Origin: Acidobacteriaceae bacterium
Lineage (GTDB): Bacteria > Acidobacteriota > Terriglobia > Bryobacterales > Bryobacteraceae
DNA length: 64,000 bases
Assembly: GCA_019244055.1 (NCBI GenBank)
Contig: JAFATG010000126.1
Span: forward strand, 1-64,000
Direction of reading: 5' to 3'
Shown: positions 62,936-64,000 of the stretch, piece by piece
Layout: each line of letters starts with the position of its first letter
Position numbering within the stretch: position 1 is the stretch's first letter
Notes under the pieces: model-generated
Seen by the model: the letters and a program-made list of their open reading frames with translations, nothing else
Database searches by the model: none
Told to the model about the DNA's origin: nothing
Translations under genes and position numbers: made by a program

Positions 62936-64000
62936 ATGCGTTCTGCTACAGCTCACCCGTCTCGCCTCCTTCTCCTGCTCGCAATCACGGTTGTCTCGGT
63001 GAACGCGGCTACTAGTCATTGCGAAGGCCTCTTGAAAGCCGCATTGCCGAACACAACTATTACGACGGGGGAATCCGTTCCTGCCGGGAAGTTCACTCCG
63101 CCGTATGGCAACGGCGTAGATGTTCCGGAGTTTTGCCGCGTAGCGGGTGTGCTGCGGCCATCAAGCGATTCCTATATTCGTTTCGAAGTTTGGCTTCCCA
63201 CGAGAGCTTGGAACGGGAAATACCTGGGTGTGGGTAATGGAGGGTTCGCGGGCTCGATCGACTATCGCGCGATGTCAGGAAATCTGAAGAGAGGCTACGC
63301 CACTGCTGCAACCGACACTGGGCATGAAGCGGACGCCGCGGATGCAAGCTGGGCCTATGGTCACCCGGATAGGGTGATCGCCTTCGGCTATCGCGCTTTA
63401 CACGAGACCACTGCGAACGCCAAGCTTCTGATACAAGCGTTCTACGGCCGGGCACCCGAGCACTCCTATTTCGATAGCTGCTCCGATGGCGGCCGCGAAG
63501 CTTTGATAGAGGCGCAACGCTTTCCCGAAGATTTCGACGGGATTCTAGCTGGCGCACCTGCTAACGCCTGGAATCATTTGCTGACGGCTGGACTGGACGT
63601 AACACGTTCGGTGTTGGCCAATCCCGCGGGTTACATTTCCAGCAATAAGCTGCCCGCAATAACATCGGCCGTAATGAAGGCCTGTGGAGCGTCCGATGGC
63701 GTGAAGGCCGGATTTCTAAACGATCCGGAGCGTTGCCATTTCGATGCCTCCGTCTTGCTATGCAAAGGAGTGGAATCGCGGAGCTGTCTCACAGCTCCGC
63801 AGATTGCCTCCCTAAAGAAGATCTATACCGGCGGTGAGGATTCGCGAGGCCACGCCACTTTTCCCGGCTTGGTTCCTGGCAGTGAAGATCCGGGCTGGGC
63901 CGATTGGGTCCTCGGTTTTGGGCCGGGAGGAAGTTTCGGCAACGTGTACGTTGAGAACTATTTCCGCTACATGGTCTATAACGACCCCTCGTGGAACGTG
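62936..64000 (+). CDS. Tannase/feruloyl esterase family protein, C-terminus cut by window edge
   Basis: Open frame from ATG 62936 to the window edge, not in the ORF track because its stop is outside. Signal peptide (LLLLLAITVVSVNAA). Family landmarks: VPEFCRVAGVLRPSSDSYI, RFEVWLPTRAWNGKYLGVGNGGFAG (shortened), and the nucleophile region FDSCSDGGREALIEAQRFP near residue 183, with ILAGAPANAW following. It would hydrolyse gallate or ferulate esters of plant polymers outside the cell. At least 355 aa are visible of the usual 500 or so. Fits the plant-polysaccharide lifestyle suggested by the GH genes. Confidence 0.9.
   Translation, partial: MRSATAHPSRLLLLLAITVVSVNAATSHCEGLLKAALPNTTITTGESVPAGKFTPPYGNGVDVPEFCRVAGVLRPSSDSYIRFEVWLPTRAWNGKYLGVGNGGFAGSIDYRAMSGNLKRGYATAATDTGHEADAADASWAYGHPDRVIAFGYRALHETTANAKLLIQAFYGRAPEHSYFDSCSDGGREALIEAQRFPEDFDGILAGAPANAWNHLLTAGLDVTRSVLANPAGYISSNKLPAITSAVMKACGASDGVKAGFLNDPERCHFDASVLLCKGVESRSCLTAPQIASLKKIYTGGEDSRGHATFPGLVPGSEDPGWADWVLGFGPGGSFGNVYVENYFRYMVYNDPSWNV

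Overview
The window looks like chromosome of an acidobacterium, most likely from the Solibacter/Bryobacter side of the phylum (inference). The signs are two secreted 'VWFA-related Acidobacterial' proteins, an ADOP-type orphan ABC permease, PEP-CTERM exported proteins, a decayed HTH-TM-PD40 propeller protein of a kind common in Solibacteres, many glycoside hydrolases, and a large Ser/Thr kinase with TPR-like repeats. Genes are dense on both strands, G+C is moderately high by eye, and GTG/TTG starts are frequent.

Layout. 1-6.0 kb: a truncated secreted protein, a YdfG-type SDR, and a VWA protein behind a 1124-aa secreted protein of unknown function. 6.3-13.5 kb: an accessory region. An intact tRNA-Lys(CTT) and a 51-bp perfect copy of its 3' part bracket a 2.4-kb insert holding a PEP-CTERM protein and a DUF6236-like protein but no integrase. 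Beyond it come a DUF7662-like protein, a Uma2 nuclease, a cellulase-like protein, a DUF6978-like gene (frameshifted) overlapping a DUF1828/DUF1829 gene, and a frameshifted GNAT acetyltransferase. 13.5-24 kb: TonB-domain protein, GH3 beta-glucosidase, second VWA protein, medium-chain reductase, GH2 enzyme followed by a relic of a duplicated 3' end, a PEP-CTERM protein and a methyltransferase. 24.5-30 kb: an AraC regulator divergent from a small-molecule redox cluster (lipocalin-like, double CMD, two aldo/keto reductases, an SDR broken by three frameshifts, DUF2255).

30-41 kb is core-like: ADOP permease, a divergent membrane pyrophosphatase, tRNA-Arg, purD, then mnmG, two inverted parS sites, parA, parB and tRNA-Met. 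rsmG, usually next to mnmG, is absent. The mnmG-parS-parAB block suggests the origin-proximal part of the chromosome (inference). Next is a pseudogene of an HTH-TM-PD40 protein. 41.7-50.2 kb: a probable three-gene unit of Ser/Thr kinase, SpoIVB-like S55 protease and secreted beta-propeller protein. 50-64 kb: TPR protein, LytTR response regulator, myo-inositol-phosphate synthase plus epimerase, a Lys/Thr-rich repeat protein, CocE/NonD hydrolase, YggS, a protein with a NucS-like nuclease domain coupled to a DUF697-like protein, a glycine-zipper secreted protein, YceH and the start of a tannase-family esterase.

The most interesting leads are the integrase-less tRNA-Lys island with its DUF6236 cargo, the DUF6978-DUF1828/1829 pair, the kinase/S55-protease/propeller unit, the NucS-like/DUF697-like pair, and the pyrophosphatase with an altered DX7KXE motif. 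All family names come from recognition by eye; no database search was run.
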